Below are positions 16,873 to 25,332 of a stretch of DNA of 47,541 bases, piece after piece. Below the pieces are notes generated by a model, which was not told the DNA's origin, did no database searches, and worked only from the letters and a program-made list of their open reading frames with translations. A program made the translations under genes and the position numbers. Position 1 is the stretch's first letter. The number at the start of each line of letters is the position of its first letter. This stretch comes from Rhodospirillales bacterium. GTDB lineage: Bacteria; Pseudomonadota; Alphaproteobacteria; Acetobacterales; Acetobacteraceae. The DNA lies in NCBI GenBank assembly GCA_025352665.1, contig JANXSM010000097.1, positions 1 to 47,541 on the forward strand, in the 5' to 3' direction.

Positions 16873-17847
16873 CTACTGGGCAACGCGCTGGAACCCGAAC
16901 GGTTCGAAGGCCGCGAACGCGGCATCGGACCGGATGAAGGTCAACCATGCCTGCGCCGCCTCGATATGCGGCGCCCCGGTGACGATCGCCGCGCTGTAAA
17001 CGGCACGGGTGTTCTGTTCGGGGGGGATGGCCACGTGGGAAATCGGATGGCCCTGCTGCTCCTGGAACAACGCCTCGGAGGTCCAGGTCACGCCCGCCTG
17101 ACCCAAGCCCTGCATCAGCAACAGCGGCGTCTGACGGTGGTGGATCCGGGTGAGGACCGTCGAGCCGTCGGCGACCTTCCCGGTATAGACAGCCGAAGCC
17201 AGTGCCTCGCCGCCGGTTTTGACCAGGGATGCTCTGATCTGGGCGGCGACCCCCTCGAAGGCTGGGTTCGGCATGATGACGGCGAGATCGGGGCGGCCCA
17301 GATCGGCGAGGCCCGTGATGTGCGCCGGGTTATCCTTCGGGATCATGATGGTCAGGTCGTTGGTCGCGAAGGACACAACCGGTGTCGCCAGCCGCCCGTC
17401 CTTCACCCACGTCTCGCGGGCTCCTTTTTCTGCCATCATGACGTCGGGATGGACGGTGAAGGTCAGGTTGCCGGACGTGACGGTGCCACCTTCGGCGAGC
17501 TGTTTCATCAGCAACCCGGGCGGCAACGTCTCGTAGAACACCCGCCCGCGGTAAGCGGGGTATGCGTCACCGAACGCGCGAACCAGGTTCGCCATCGCGA
17601 AGAAATAGTTGCCGGACGCGTAAAGGACCAGCTGCGGGTCGTCGAGGCTGCCGTGGAAGTCGGCCATGATGTCGGCGGGCGGCACGGTGAACACCAGCCC
17701 CTGTTTCGCTGCGTCATTGTTCCGGCCGCCCTGCCACGGCGGGTACTGCGCCTCCGCCGCCTCAAGGCGGCCGGCCGGGGTGCCGGGCGGGGCTGCGGCC
17801 CCGACCAGACATGCCGCAAGCAGTACCTGAACGAACGGTGCCTTCAT
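16873..17847 (-). CDS. Periplasmic substrate-binding protein (ModA-like)
   Basis: A 324-residue exported binding protein with a signal peptide (about 1-22). It has the look of the molybdate/sulfate-type extracellular binding fold: VLYASGNYFFAMANLVRAF at the N-terminal lobe, LTIMIPKDNPAHITGLADL in the hinge region, and GAPHIEAAQAWLTFIRSD at the C-terminus, a signature of this family. No permease or ATPase gene is next to it. It is coupled to the upstream gene by ATGA (17844-17847) and lies deep in the sox operon, so its ligand may be an oxyanion such as thiosulfate, sulfate or molybdate (the last needed for SoxC). Ligand unproven. Confidence 0.8.
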   Translation of the reverse strand: MKAPFVQVLLAACLVGAAAPPGTPAGRLEAAEAQYPPWQGGRNNDAAKQGLVFTVPPADIMADFHGSLDDPQLVLYASGNYFFAMANLVRAFGDAYPAYRGRVFYETLPPGLLMKQLAEGGTVTSGNLTFTVHPDVMMAEKGARETWVKDGRLATPVVSFATNDLTIMIPKDNPAHITGLADLGRPDLAVIMPNPAFEGVAAQIRASLVKTGGEALASAVYTGKVADGSTVLTRIHHRQTPLLLMQGLGQAGVTWTSEALFQEQQGHPISHVAIPPEQNTRAVYSAAIVTGAPHIEAAQAWLTFIRSDAAFAAFEPFGFQRVAQ

Positions 17848-18614
17848 CGCGCGTAAGCGAACCCGGCGGAAGCCAGTTCGACCAGCGTGCCCACGGCACC
17901 GGGCGTCAAGATGGCCCCGGGCACCAGGTGATTGCTCAATTCGGCGCACATGGCCTCGGCGGATAGGTGATCGGGATTGGCGCCGGTGGATATGAGCTTC
18001 TCGCACAGCTCCCAGACCGCGTTGTGGCACGCCAGGAAGAACGATCCCCTCCGTTGCAGTCCCTGGATGCTGTTCGCGCGCGGCGAAAAAGCGCCATCCG
18101 TGTTCTGGTAGTCCTTGGGGTCATGATCGGACGCCGCAGGAGCCTTGAGGAACGTGTTCTTCGTGATGCCGGGTCCGGCAAGTTTTGCCAGCCCGTACTT
18201 CTCCCAGATCCCGTCGTCATAGAGCGCGAGCTGCGCGCTGCCATGGGTTGCGGACACACACAGGAAATCCGGGTGCCTGAACGACCATATCTCGGCGTTC
18301 ATGGCGTTGCGCATGACGTTGAGCCACGGCCCGGCGATGTCGGTGTTGTCCCAGCTCTGCTTGGGGCCACCGGCATAGTGCAGGACCGCATCGAGTGCGT
18401 CGGCGTCCCACTGGTCGCGGTTGTCGAGGATCATCGGCACGGTCTTGAAGTCGCGCCGTGGCGCCATTGTCGCGATCCTGGTGGTCAGCTCGTCCAGCGT
18501 CTTGGCACCCGCTGGCACGAGCGGAGCGGCTGGCGACGCTGCGGCCGCATGGGCGAACCCTGCCGCCATGAGGGCAAAACTGAAAGTCTGCAGACTTCCA
18601 CGACGAGATACCAT
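17844..18614 (-). CDS. Tat-exported DsrE-like protein of unknown function
   Basis: A 256-residue protein with a Tat-type N-terminus (SRRGSLQTFSFAL, then an Ala-rich cleavage site). The mature part resembles a group of periplasmic proteins, often just called Tat-signal or DsrE-like proteins, found beside sox genes. Conserved-looking features are FLCVSATHGSAQLALYDD in the middle and FFLACHNAVWELCEKL, with Cys residues suited to carry sulfur, in the second half. ATGA overlap with the binding-protein gene. The gap to the upstream DsrE gene is 28 bases. A persulfide-carrier or sulfur-relay role is a guess. Confidence 0.7.
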   Translation of the reverse strand: MVSRRGSLQTFSFALMAAGFAHAAAASPAAPLVPAGAKTLDELTTRIATMAPRRDFKTVPMILDNRDQWDADALDAVLHYAGGPKQSWDNTDIAGPWLNVMRNAMNAEIWSFRHPDFLCVSATHGSAQLALYDDGIWEKYGLAKLAGPGITKNTFLKAPAASDHDPKDYQNTDGAFSPRANSIQGLQRRGSFFLACHNAVWELCEKLISTGANPDHLSAEAMCAELSNHLVPGAILTPGAVGTLVELASAGFAYAR

Positions 18615-18642
18615 GATCGGCTTACTCCTGTTTGAAGGCGCG

Positions 18643-19104
18643 TCAGGGACGCACGGTCGTGTAGCCGTGCTCGGCCAGCGTGATGATTTGCACCACTCCG
18701 GAGCCGACCCTGCGGGCTTCGGGCGCGAGCGCGTACGGCTTGCCCGTCTCGCGCTCGATGGTCTCGATGGTGTTCATGCACGCGTCGAACCGGACGCCCT
18801 GCGCGACCAGGCTGCGGATCTTCGCGGCATTCGGGTTGCCGTCGTGCAGCAAGTCGATCCCCGGGCCGAACGTAACCACGTCGATCGCAACCTTGTCCGG
18901 GCCGTATGACTTCAGCACGTTTGCCGCCACGCTCAGCACGATGGCCTGCTTCGTCTCTCCCGCATCGGAGAGCTGCAAGGTCAGCCTGTGCTCGGCGAAG
19001 GCCGGCTCGTCCGGCATGCCGACATCCCGCTGCGGCACCTGCGCCTGGGCTGTCCCGACCGCCGCCAGCGACAGCAGCAGCGCGAACGGAAAAAGCGGTC
19101 TCAT
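18643..19104 (-). CDS. Exported DsrE/F-family protein
   Basis: A 153-residue protein with a signal peptide (1-22, ending AQAQ) followed by a DsrE/F-like alpha/beta domain. It has HRLTLQLSD and IVLSVAANVLKSYG, a typical first strand-helix, then a conserved Cys in GVRFDACMNTIETIE. DsrE-family proteins carry or transfer sulfane sulfur on a Cys; here the protein would act in the periplasm. ATG 19104 overlaps the soxB stop (ATGA), so it is translated with soxB. Confidence 0.85.
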   Translation of the reverse strand: MRPLFPFALLLSLAAVGTAQAQVPQRDVGMPDEPAFAEHRLTLQLSDAGETKQAIVLSVAANVLKSYGPDKVAIDVVTFGPGIDLLHDGNPNAAKIRSLVAQGVRFDACMNTIETIERETGKPYALAPEARRVGSGVVQIITLAEHGYTTVRP

Positions 19105-20849
19105 GCGGCATAGCCCGGGTTGCCGTCGACGCCTTTCAGCTTCACCCGCCCCGGACGGCCCGGTTTGATCTCGCCCTTGCGGCGCAGGTAGGTGGCGACG
19201 ACGTCCCACACCGGACGTTTGCCCTGGGGTAGGTTCACCGAGGCCCATCCGGCGACCTTGTAGGTCTTCCCGGCCTCGAGCGCCGTGCCGTCGGCCAGCG
19301 TCAGGTCGGAAATCCGCTTACCCATCACCGCACCGGGCGTGCAGGCGTAATCAAGGCCGCCCAGCCGCACCATGTCGCCGCCCTGCTGCACGTAAGGGTC
19401 CGGGTTGAACAGGTTGTCGCCGACGTCCTCGAGGACGGTCCTGATCGCGTCTCCGGTCATCTCCTGCACATAGACGTCGGGGTAGGTGATGGCCGTGTGC
19501 GCATACACCATTTCCATGGTCACGGCGTCGCCCGGCAGGGTGCTCGGTCCCCAGCGGAACCCTGGGGTCAGCGCGATGGGCACATCCAGTTCCTGCATCA
19601 TCGCATCGCAGAGTATCTGGTCCATCGTGCCAGCGACGTTGCCGCGCCGGTAGAGCAGCTCCCCGGCGGACGTCAGCTTCTCGTCGAGCATCGCCTCATC
19701 CGGCTTGCGCAGTGCGGCAACACGGGCGGACATCGCAGGGTCGGCTGGTAACAGGTTCGAGAAGACCGGGACAAGATGGTAGCTGAAGCCGTTCACCTTT
19801 CCCGGGCCGACATCGAGATCGACGACGCCCAGGAACTTGCCGTTCGAGCCGCCATTCGACACCAGCGTCTTGCCGCCGGGGTTGGTCACCACCGTGGGCT
19901 GCGGCAACGCATCGTGCGTGTGACCGCCCAGGATAAGGTCGATGCCGCGGACGCGGCTGGCCAGCTTCAGATCGACATCCATGCCGTTGTGCGACAGCAG
20001 CACCACCGCATCCGCACGCTCCGTCCCACGCACCTTGTCGACCACCTTCTGAAGGTCGGTTTCACGGATACCGAACGTCCAGTCCTCGACGAAGCGGCGC
20101 GGGTGGGCGATGGGCTGGTAGGGGAAGCACTGGCCGATCACCGCGATCCTGCGGCCGCCAGCCTCCTTGATGATGTAGGGCTGGAAGACCCGGCCGCTGT
20201 CGGCGTCGAACGCCTCCGCGCCGTTGAACGCCGCCTCGTCGTTCAGGAATACATTCTGGGCAAGGAAGGTCCCGTTGAAGCCGTTCAAATTGCGTCGGAA
20301 CGTCTCCTCGCCGTACGTCATCTCGAAATGCGACGTCATCGCGTCAACACCGAGCAGGTTTTGCAGGCTCACCATTCCGGTACCCTGGGTGCTGTGCGCA
20401 GTCCATGATCCCTGCCAAGTGTCGCCGCCATCCAGCAGGAGCGTGTTGCCGGGACCCGCCTCCGTACGGAACCGGGCAATCAGCGAAGCGAGATGCGCGT
20501 AGCCGCCCATACGGCCGTAGCGGTGGGCGGCCTCCTGGAAGTCCAGGTATGTGGTGGCATGCGCCAGCGCCGACCCGGCGGGGATCCCGAAATGGCTGAG
20601 GAAAGCGCCGCCAACTAGGTGAGGGGGCCGTCCGGCGGCCTCGCCCATGCCGATGTTGACGCTCGGCTCGCGGAAATGCACCGGCGTGGTTTGGCCGTGG
20701 GTGTCGGTCATGTGGAGGAGGCGGACGTTGCCGCTGCGGCCGATGTCGTAGATGTCGGTCCGCGCCTGGGTGCGTGACAGCCGGGGCAGCATCCCGGCTG
20801 CGGCAGCTGCCCCGATCATCGTCATGAAGTCGCGCCGAATCGGCTGCAT
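19101..20849 (-). CDS. soxB: SoxB, sulfate thiohydrolase
   Basis: A 582-residue dimanganese enzyme of the 5'-nucleotidase superfamily. It releases sulfate by hydrolysing the thiosulfonate group bound to the SoxY carrier, in the periplasm. Features: a Tat signal (RRDFMTMIGAAAAAG), metal-binding LLHMTDTHGQTTPVHF, LLLDGGDTWQGSW, VVLLSHNGMDVD and ILGGHTHDALPQP, all in the family's order. Length matches known SoxB (about 560-590). ATG 20849 has RBS GGGGAA; the longer frame to 20879 would overlap soxK. It is preceded by soxK (gap 26) and followed by an ATGA overlap to the DsrE gene. Confidence 0.96.
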   Translation of the reverse strand: MQPIRRDFMTMIGAAAAAGMLPRLSRTQARTDIYDIGRSGNVRLLHMTDTHGQTTPVHFREPSVNIGMGEAAGRPPHLVGGAFLSHFGIPAGSALAHATTYLDFQEAAHRYGRMGGYAHLASLIARFRTEAGPGNTLLLDGGDTWQGSWTAHSTQGTGMVSLQNLLGVDAMTSHFEMTYGEETFRRNLNGFNGTFLAQNVFLNDEAAFNGAEAFDADSGRVFQPYIIKEAGGRRIAVIGQCFPYQPIAHPRRFVEDWTFGIRETDLQKVVDKVRGTERADAVVLLSHNGMDVDLKLASRVRGIDLILGGHTHDALPQPTVVTNPGGKTLVSNGGSNGKFLGVVDLDVGPGKVNGFSYHLVPVFSNLLPADPAMSARVAALRKPDEAMLDEKLTSAGELLYRRGNVAGTMDQILCDAMMQELDVPIALTPGFRWGPSTLPGDAVTMEMVYAHTAITYPDVYVQEMTGDAIRTVLEDVGDNLFNPDPYVQQGGDMVRLGGLDYACTPGAVMGKRISDLTLADGTALEAGKTYKVAGWASVNLPQGKRPVWDVVATYLRRKGEIKPGRPGRVKLKGVDGNPGYAA

Positions 20850-20875
20850 TGTGGTTCCCCTGACCCTGGCTGATG

Positions 20876-21178
20876 TCAACGGATGACCGCGTCGCGCCAG
20901 GCTGTCTTCTGCTCGTTCGACTGCTCCACCGCACGTTCGGCCAAAAGCCGAGCCCTGGTGGCCTCAGCAACGGCCGCATCCCAGCTGCCCGAGGTGAACG
21001 CGGCCTTCGCGGCCTTCAGGGATGCCTCTGCCGGGATCCAGCGGTTGCCTAATTTGCCCGCAGCGTCTTCGGCCTTCACGGCCCCGGCGATGGCGCTTTC
21101 AGCTTCGGACTTGTCGGCGGCGTGTGCCGCGATAGGAACAGAGCACAGCAGCATGAATGCGAGTGCGACGCGGGTCAT
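20876..21178 (-). CDS. soxK: SoxXA-binding protein SoxK
   Basis: A 100-residue exported protein (signal peptide 1-21, ending AAHAA) made of helices with alternating Ala, Lys and Glu residues (SLKAAKAAFTSGSWDAA, ARLLAERAVEQ). Size, composition and position between soxA and soxB fit SoxK/SAXB, which binds SoxXA and raises its activity in, for example, Chlorobaculum. ATG 21178 overlaps the soxA stop (ATGA). I rely on context plus composition, since the family is short and weakly conserved. Confidence 0.8.
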   Translation of the reverse strand: MTRVALAFMLLCSVPIAAHAADKSEAESAIAGAVKAEDAAGKLGNRWIPAEASLKAAKAAFTSGSWDAAVAEATRARLLAERAVEQSNEQKTAWRDAVIR

Positions 21179-22044
21179 GGCCGCGTCCCTGGCCCACTGA
21201 TCGGCACCCCGTTGCTCATGTAGGACAGGAAGTATTCGAGGTCGCGATAGGACTTGTCCTGCGGCGGCAGCGGCTCGGACCGCATCTGCGCGCTGCAACT
21301 GGTAAACCGGCGGTCGATCGTTCCCATGCTGCCCCAATCGGAACGATAGATCGGAAAGGCCGCCAGGATGCCGATGGCCGGGGCGAGGATATCGCCGCGC
21401 AGGCGTTGGCCCGCTGCACCCACATGGCAGCTCGCGCAGGAGAAGTTGAGCTGCCCCCGGCGCGTGTAGAAGTATTCCTTGCCATCCTCGTAGGCCGCCC
21501 GCGCCCGCGGGTCGTCCGGTATTTTGATGTCAAAGGGCTTATCTCGCGAGGTCTCCGCCATATAGGCGGTGATCGAGGCCATCAAGCCGACCTGGTAAGG
21601 CAGCGGCTTCTCGCCGTTCGCTTCGCGGCAGCGATTGATCGTACCGTCGAGGGTGGCGACCTCGCCGGTCTTTGTATCGAAATAGGGGAAGTCCTGTCTT
21701 ACGCCGATGCCTTTATTCGCGAAGCAGTCGGCATAGGACTTTCCGTTGGCGAAGGGCGTCTCGAACGCGGTCTTCCCCTCGTCGAGAGCGAAATCATAGG
21801 GGGGGAACTGCATGATGTCCTCCCACTGCTTCCGCATCGGCGCGCTGACTGCATAAGGCCCGTTGGCAAAGTCGGCGAACGGGACCTGGGGGAAACGCTC
21901 CCCGAACGAAGCCTGAAACGCCTTCTGGTCGGCGAGTGGGTCCGTCTTGTCAGGTGCCGGCGCGGCGCCCCCGAGGACTGCCACCGCCGCGGCCAGCACC
22001 GCCACCCGCAAGGAGGCCCGCGCCCTGATCCGACGATTTGGCAT
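21175..22044 (-). CDS. soxA: SoxA, L-cysteine S-thiosulfotransferase subunit
   Basis: A 289-residue periplasmic cytochrome. With SoxX it joins thiosulfate to the SoxY cysteine. It is the single-haem type: the N-terminal domain keeps Cys107 and Cys139 (likely a disulfide) in place of the haem found in dihaem SoxA, while CASCH at 203-207 binds the catalytic haem and Cys250 in RRFTSCSAQMR is the persulfidated axial ligand. Signal peptide 1-28. It starts with a TGATG overlap on soxZ and ends in ATGA with soxK. Confidence 0.95.
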   Translation of the reverse strand: MPNRRIRARASLRVAVLAAAVAVLGGAAPAPDKTDPLADQKAFQASFGERFPQVPFADFANGPYAVSAPMRKQWEDIMQFPPYDFALDEGKTAFETPFANGKSYADCFANKGIGVRQDFPYFDTKTGEVATLDGTINRCREANGEKPLPYQVGLMASITAYMAETSRDKPFDIKIPDDPRARAAYEDGKEYFYTRRGQLNFSCASCHVGAAGQRLRGDILAPAIGILAAFPIYRSDWGSMGTIDRRFTSCSAQMRSEPLPPQDKSYRDLEYFLSYMSNGVPISGPGTRP

Positions 22045-22355
22045 CAGGCGATTTTCGCCGTGACCGTGTCGGTTTTGCCGAGGTTGTCCACCCACGTCAC
22101 GACCAGCGGGTCACCCTTGGCGCCCCCCTTGAACGAGAACTTGACGTAGGGATCTTTCGACACGGCGGGACCCCAGTCGGCGTGCAGCACCACCTTGCCA
22201 CCATACTCGAAGGTGACGGTCTCGATGTGATGCGGGGGTATCACCGCGCCGTTGGCGTCCTTGACGAAGCCGCTGTCCATCGGATGCTGGATCAGAGCCT
22301 GGACGTCGGTGCTGGTGCCGTTTGCCTGCGCGCGGACGCGGATAGTCGATGCCAT
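22044..22355 (-). CDS. soxZ: SoxZ, carrier complex subunit
   Basis: A 103-residue protein of the immunoglobulin-like SoxZ family, partner of SoxY. It shows IRVRAQANGTSTDVQALIQHPMDSG at the N-terminus and WVDNLGKTDTVTAKI at the end, the usual family landmarks. It has no signal peptide of its own and is carried to the periplasm with SoxY through the Tat system. It lies 24 bases after soxY. Confidence 0.95.
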   Translation of the reverse strand: MASTIRVRAQANGTSTDVQALIQHPMDSGFVKDANGAVIPPHHIETVTFEYGGKVVLHADWGPAVSKDPYVKFSFKGGAKGDPLVVTWVDNLGKTDTVTAKIA

Positions 22356-22379
22356 GTGCCGGTCTCCTATCGATTTCGA

Positions 22380-22853
22380 TCAGCCGCCGCAGCCGCCGAG
22401 GGTGACTTTTACTTCCTTGGACGCCGAATAGAGTCTCCCGTCCGACTCGACGACTGCGACCACGTTGCTGGTCTTGGCCATCTTCAGTCGGCATCCGACC
22501 GAGGGCATCGCACCGTCTGCCAGCTTGTAGGAGGCTGCGAGTGCCGAGGGGTTTTCGGGCACCAGGATCGTGATCCTCGTGACGTTCGGCAGGGTCGTGC
22601 TGACTGACACCGGGACCACGGCGCCATTCTCCGCAATCTCCGGGACGTCCAGGGTGACCTTGTCCGACACCTCCATGGGCTTGCCGTAGAGCAGCTTCAG
22701 CGCGTCGTCGTCGGTCTTCTGCTGGAACGCCTGCTCCGGCCAACCGGGTGCCGCGGCCTGGACCTTTCCGGCCAGGGCGGTGAATCCGAGCAGCGCCAGC
22801 AGCCGCAGAGCGGTGCGACGCGAAGCCTGGTGAGAGACGGAAGCTGGCTGCAT
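22380..22853 (-). CDS. soxY: SoxY, sulfur-carrier subunit
   Basis: A 157-residue protein. Tat signal with SRRTALRLLALLGF; the C-terminus ends in the swinging arm GGCGG, whose Cys carries the sulfur intermediates of the pathway. The core shows the SoxY pattern VPVSVSTTLPNVTRITILV. Length is typical. It follows soxX by 28 bases. Confidence 0.96.
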   Translation of the reverse strand: MQPASVSHQASRRTALRLLALLGFTALAGKVQAAAPGWPEQAFQQKTDDDALKLLYGKPMEVSDKVTLDVPEIAENGAVVPVSVSTTLPNVTRITILVPENPSALAASYKLADGAMPSVGCRLKMAKTSNVVAVVESDGRLYSASKEVKVTLGGCGG

Positions 22854-22881
22854 GTCTAGGCTCCTAAGGGTGGCTCGGGGG

Positions 22882-23253
22882 CTAAAGGCTGTAGAGAAAG
22901 TCGACGATCTGCTCGATCTCCTGGTGATCCAGGATCAGGTTCCGGCCGAAGCTCGGCATGATCGTCTGCGGATTGCGCGCCTCCTCGTTCTGGAGAATGG
23001 CGATCAGATCGGCGCGATCCGGGAAGCGGGCCTTCATGTCGTTCAGCTCCGGGCCGACGTTGCTGGGCACGTCGCTGCCGCGCATTGTATGGCAGGCAAG
23101 GCAGTTGCCCTTCGTGCGGTCGAACGCGACTGCCTGCCCGGCGGACGGTGCGGTGCCCTGGGCAAATACCTGGACAGATGCGGTTCCGAGCAGTGCCAGC
23201 AGAACGGCGGCGATACCACCATGGAAGATGGCGCGGGTCACTGCCTTCGTCAT
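22882..23253 (-). CDS. soxX: SoxX, monohaem cytochrome c subunit
   Basis: A 123-residue exported cytochrome, partner of SoxA. Signal peptide about 1-31. Haem motif CLACH at 51-55 (family pattern GNCLACH) and axial Met99 in TIMPSFGRN. It ends with the SoxX-type helix EIEQIVDFLYSL. ATG 23253 overlaps the soxD stop (ATGA). Confidence 0.95.
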   Translation of the reverse strand: MTKAVTRAIFHGGIAAVLLALLGTASVQVFAQGTAPSAGQAVAFDRTKGNCLACHTMRGSDVPSNVGPELNDMKARFPDRADLIAILQNEEARNPQTIMPSFGRNLILDHQEIEQIVDFLYSL

Positions 23254-23915
23254 TGGGGCATCGCCGTGTCCAGCGGGCCGGTCGTGCGGGGCGTCAGCGT
23301 TTTGCCCTCCGCAGTTTGCGAGACCTTCACGTCAGCGGCCGGACGGCAGTTCGACATGCACGCGGCATCGTGGGTGTCCGGCCGGGGATCGATCCAGTTG
23401 AACCCCTCGCGATTGGGCATCTTCACTTTCGGCAGCGTATTTCGGTCCGCGACGAAGTCGTCGTCGACGAGGCTGTTGAGGTTCAGCACGTAGGCTGTCA
23501 CGGCATACACCTGGTCCGGCGGCAGCACGTGCGGCGATGGGAAGGGCATCGCGCGGTTGATGTAGTCGAACAGCGTGGTGGCGTACGGCCAATATGTCTG
23601 CACCGTCTGCTCCGGCCGATCTCCCGTCAGCTTCCCCTCTCCCGCAATGCGTGGGTAGCGGCCGACGCCCTCGCCGAACGTGCCGTGGCACGACGCGCAG
23701 ACGTTTGCGTACAGCTCGTCGCCGTCCTTCACCGATCCGCTGCCCGCAGGCAGGCCCTGGCCGTCCGGCCGAACGGCGATCGCCCAACCTTCTACCTGCG
23801 CGGCGGTCGGCGTCGTCCCGAGCCTGAGAGGACCTTTATCCGCGGCGAACCCAAGTGCCGCGGGAATGCAGGCGGCTGCGATTGCCGCCACGGCGAGCTT
23901 ACGCCAGCTGGACAT
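23250..23915 (-). CDS. soxD: SoxD-like cytochrome c subunit of sulfane dehydrogenase
   Basis: A 221-residue exported cytochrome, partner of SoxC. Together they oxidise the sulfane sulfur on SoxY. It has one haem motif, CASCH at 73-77 (in ELYANVCASCHGTFGEGVG), and MPFPSPHVLPPDQVYAVTAY, the SoxD-like region with the Met ligand. Paracoccus SoxD is longer and dihaem; this short single-haem form is the type seen in other lineages. The C-terminus keeps a CMSNC pair. ATG 23915 has RBS GGGAG; it overlaps soxC by 17 bases. Confidence 0.9.
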   Translation of the reverse strand: MSSWRKLAVAAIAAACIPAALGFAADKGPLRLGTTPTAAQVEGWAIAVRPDGQGLPAGSGSVKDGDELYANVCASCHGTFGEGVGRYPRIAGEGKLTGDRPEQTVQTYWPYATTLFDYINRAMPFPSPHVLPPDQVYAVTAYVLNLNSLVDDDFVADRNTLPKVKMPNREGFNWIDPRPDTHDAACMSNCRPAADVKVSQTAEGKTLTPRTTGPLDTAMPQ

Positions 23916-25185
23916 TGAAGACGCTCCCATCCGGCTTGACCTGCCAGGTCTGGATCGAGTTGTTGTTGTAGATGGCGTTCGTGCCGCGCACCGCCCGCAG
24001 TTCGGTCAACGTCGGCTGCACGAACCCGGTCTCGTCCATGGCACGCGATTGCAGCAGCGCCGGACTGCCATCCCATCGCCATTCCATCGTGAACTTGGTG
24101 AGTGCCTTCGGGAGGATCGGGCCGTGTAAGCGGGCCGTCGTCCAGTTGATGCCGCCGTCCAGGCTGACGTCGACCTGTTTGACCTTGCCGAGACCTGACC
24201 AGGCGAGACCGCGGATCTCGTAGATGCCCGGCCCCTTCGCGGGCATCTCCGGGCAGGGGAAGGTGATCACCGACTTGGCATAGATTGGCCAGGTGAAGCC
24301 GCGCGCCTTACCGTCGGCCATCAGCTCGGTGTATTTGGAGGTTTCCTCGCGCGTGTACCACGGCTCGTCGCCGATCTGGAGGCGGCGAATCCACTTGATG
24401 TTGACGTTGCCCTGCCATCCCGGAACGACCAAGCGCACAGGATATCCCTGCTCCGGTCGCAGGGCTTCGCCGTTCTGCGCATAGACCAGCAGCACGTCGT
24501 CCAGCATCTTGTCGAGCGGAATGGACCGGGCCATGTGCGCGCCGTCGGCACCCTCGGCCAATACCCACTTCGCACCGGGCTTCAAGCCGGTCTGCGCAAA
24601 GATCGTCGAGAGCTTCACACCGGTCCACTCGGCACAGCCGATCATGCCGTGCGTGTACTGAAGCGAGTTCAGCTGTGGCGCGCGCCATTCCATCCCGCCA
24701 TTGGCGGGGCACTCGATGAAGTGGATGCGACTCTCGCTCGGAAACCGCTTGATGTCGTCCATCGTGAACAGCAAAGGTCGGTCCACCATGCCGTGGACCA
24801 TGAGGCGATGCTGAGCCGGATCCACGGTCGGCCGTCCGGCGTGGTAACGCTCGAAAAAGACGCTGCTCGGCGTGATGATGCCCTGCTGATACTGCAACGG
24901 GGTGAAGCTGATGGACGACTCCGCGTTCGCGGTCAGCCAGGGCACGTTCCGGCGGATGACGTCCTTCTCGAAATGCGACGGGTTGCCGTAGACGCGGTCG
25001 CCGATGCCTGGGCCGAGCGACTGCGACCAGTCCGGATCGGCAGGCGGAGACGGGTCGTCCGCCCTCGCACGTCCGGATGCCGCAACGGCGAACGCAGCCA
25101 CTCCAGCACCCATCCCGGTACGAAGCAGCCGCCTGCGATCGGATGAGGGTGCAGTGCGCAACTGTTCTTTTGGTTGTTCAGCCAT
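23899..25185 (-). CDS. soxC: SoxC, molybdopterin sulfane dehydrogenase subunit
   Basis: A 428-residue enzyme of the sulfite oxidase family. Tat signal SDRRRLLRTGMGAG near residue 15, Mo-ligand Cys159 in HFIECPANGG, and the downstream dimerisation domain (GLAWSGLGKVKQVDVSLDGG). In the Sox pathway it oxidises the sulfur bound to SoxY with release of electrons to SoxD. Its presence means thiosulfate can be fully oxidised to sulfate without stored sulfur globules. First gene of the operon, divergent from a regulator gene with a 147-base gap. Confidence 0.95.
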   Translation of the reverse strand: MAEQPKEQLRTAPSSDRRRLLRTGMGAGVAAFAVAASGRARADDPSPPADPDWSQSLGPGIGDRVYGNPSHFEKDVIRRNVPWLTANAESSISFTPLQYQQGIITPSSVFFERYHAGRPTVDPAQHRLMVHGMVDRPLLFTMDDIKRFPSESRIHFIECPANGGMEWRAPQLNSLQYTHGMIGCAEWTGVKLSTIFAQTGLKPGAKWVLAEGADGAHMARSIPLDKMLDDVLLVYAQNGEALRPEQGYPVRLVVPGWQGNVNIKWIRRLQIGDEPWYTREETSKYTELMADGKARGFTWPIYAKSVITFPCPEMPAKGPGIYEIRGLAWSGLGKVKQVDVSLDGGINWTTARLHGPILPKALTKFTMEWRWDGSPALLQSRAMDETGFVQPTLTELRAVRGTNAIYNNNSIQTWQVKPDGSVFNVQLA

Positions 25186-25332
25186 CCGGTCGATCCGTCC
25201 CGATTTGTCTTTTTTGTTCTACGCATTCTGCAAAAGCGTGATCTGCACTATTGCGTCGACGTCACGTGCCTGCGATTAAATTCGATGACAGGGAGCGGGA
25301 ACAATCCGCACCATGGGAGACTACGCCAGGAG
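25186..25332. promoter_or_regulatory. Divergent control region between soxC and the regulator gene
   Basis: 147 bases hold the promoters of the sox operon and of the response regulator/kinase pair. It contains the palindromes CGTCGACG (25254-25261) and GACGTC (25258-25263), followed by CACGTG (25264-25269), a cluster unlike the rest of the gap. These may be binding sites for the adjacent OmpR-type regulator, but the spacing is not the usual OmpR-type direct repeat, so this is a guess. Confidence 0.4.

Noticed and set aside
25254-25269. CGTCGACG/GACGTC/CACGTG cluster as a defined operator
   Set aside because: Self-complementary six- and eight-base sites are frequent in GC-rich DNA; without a second copy or binding data I list it only as a weak candidate.
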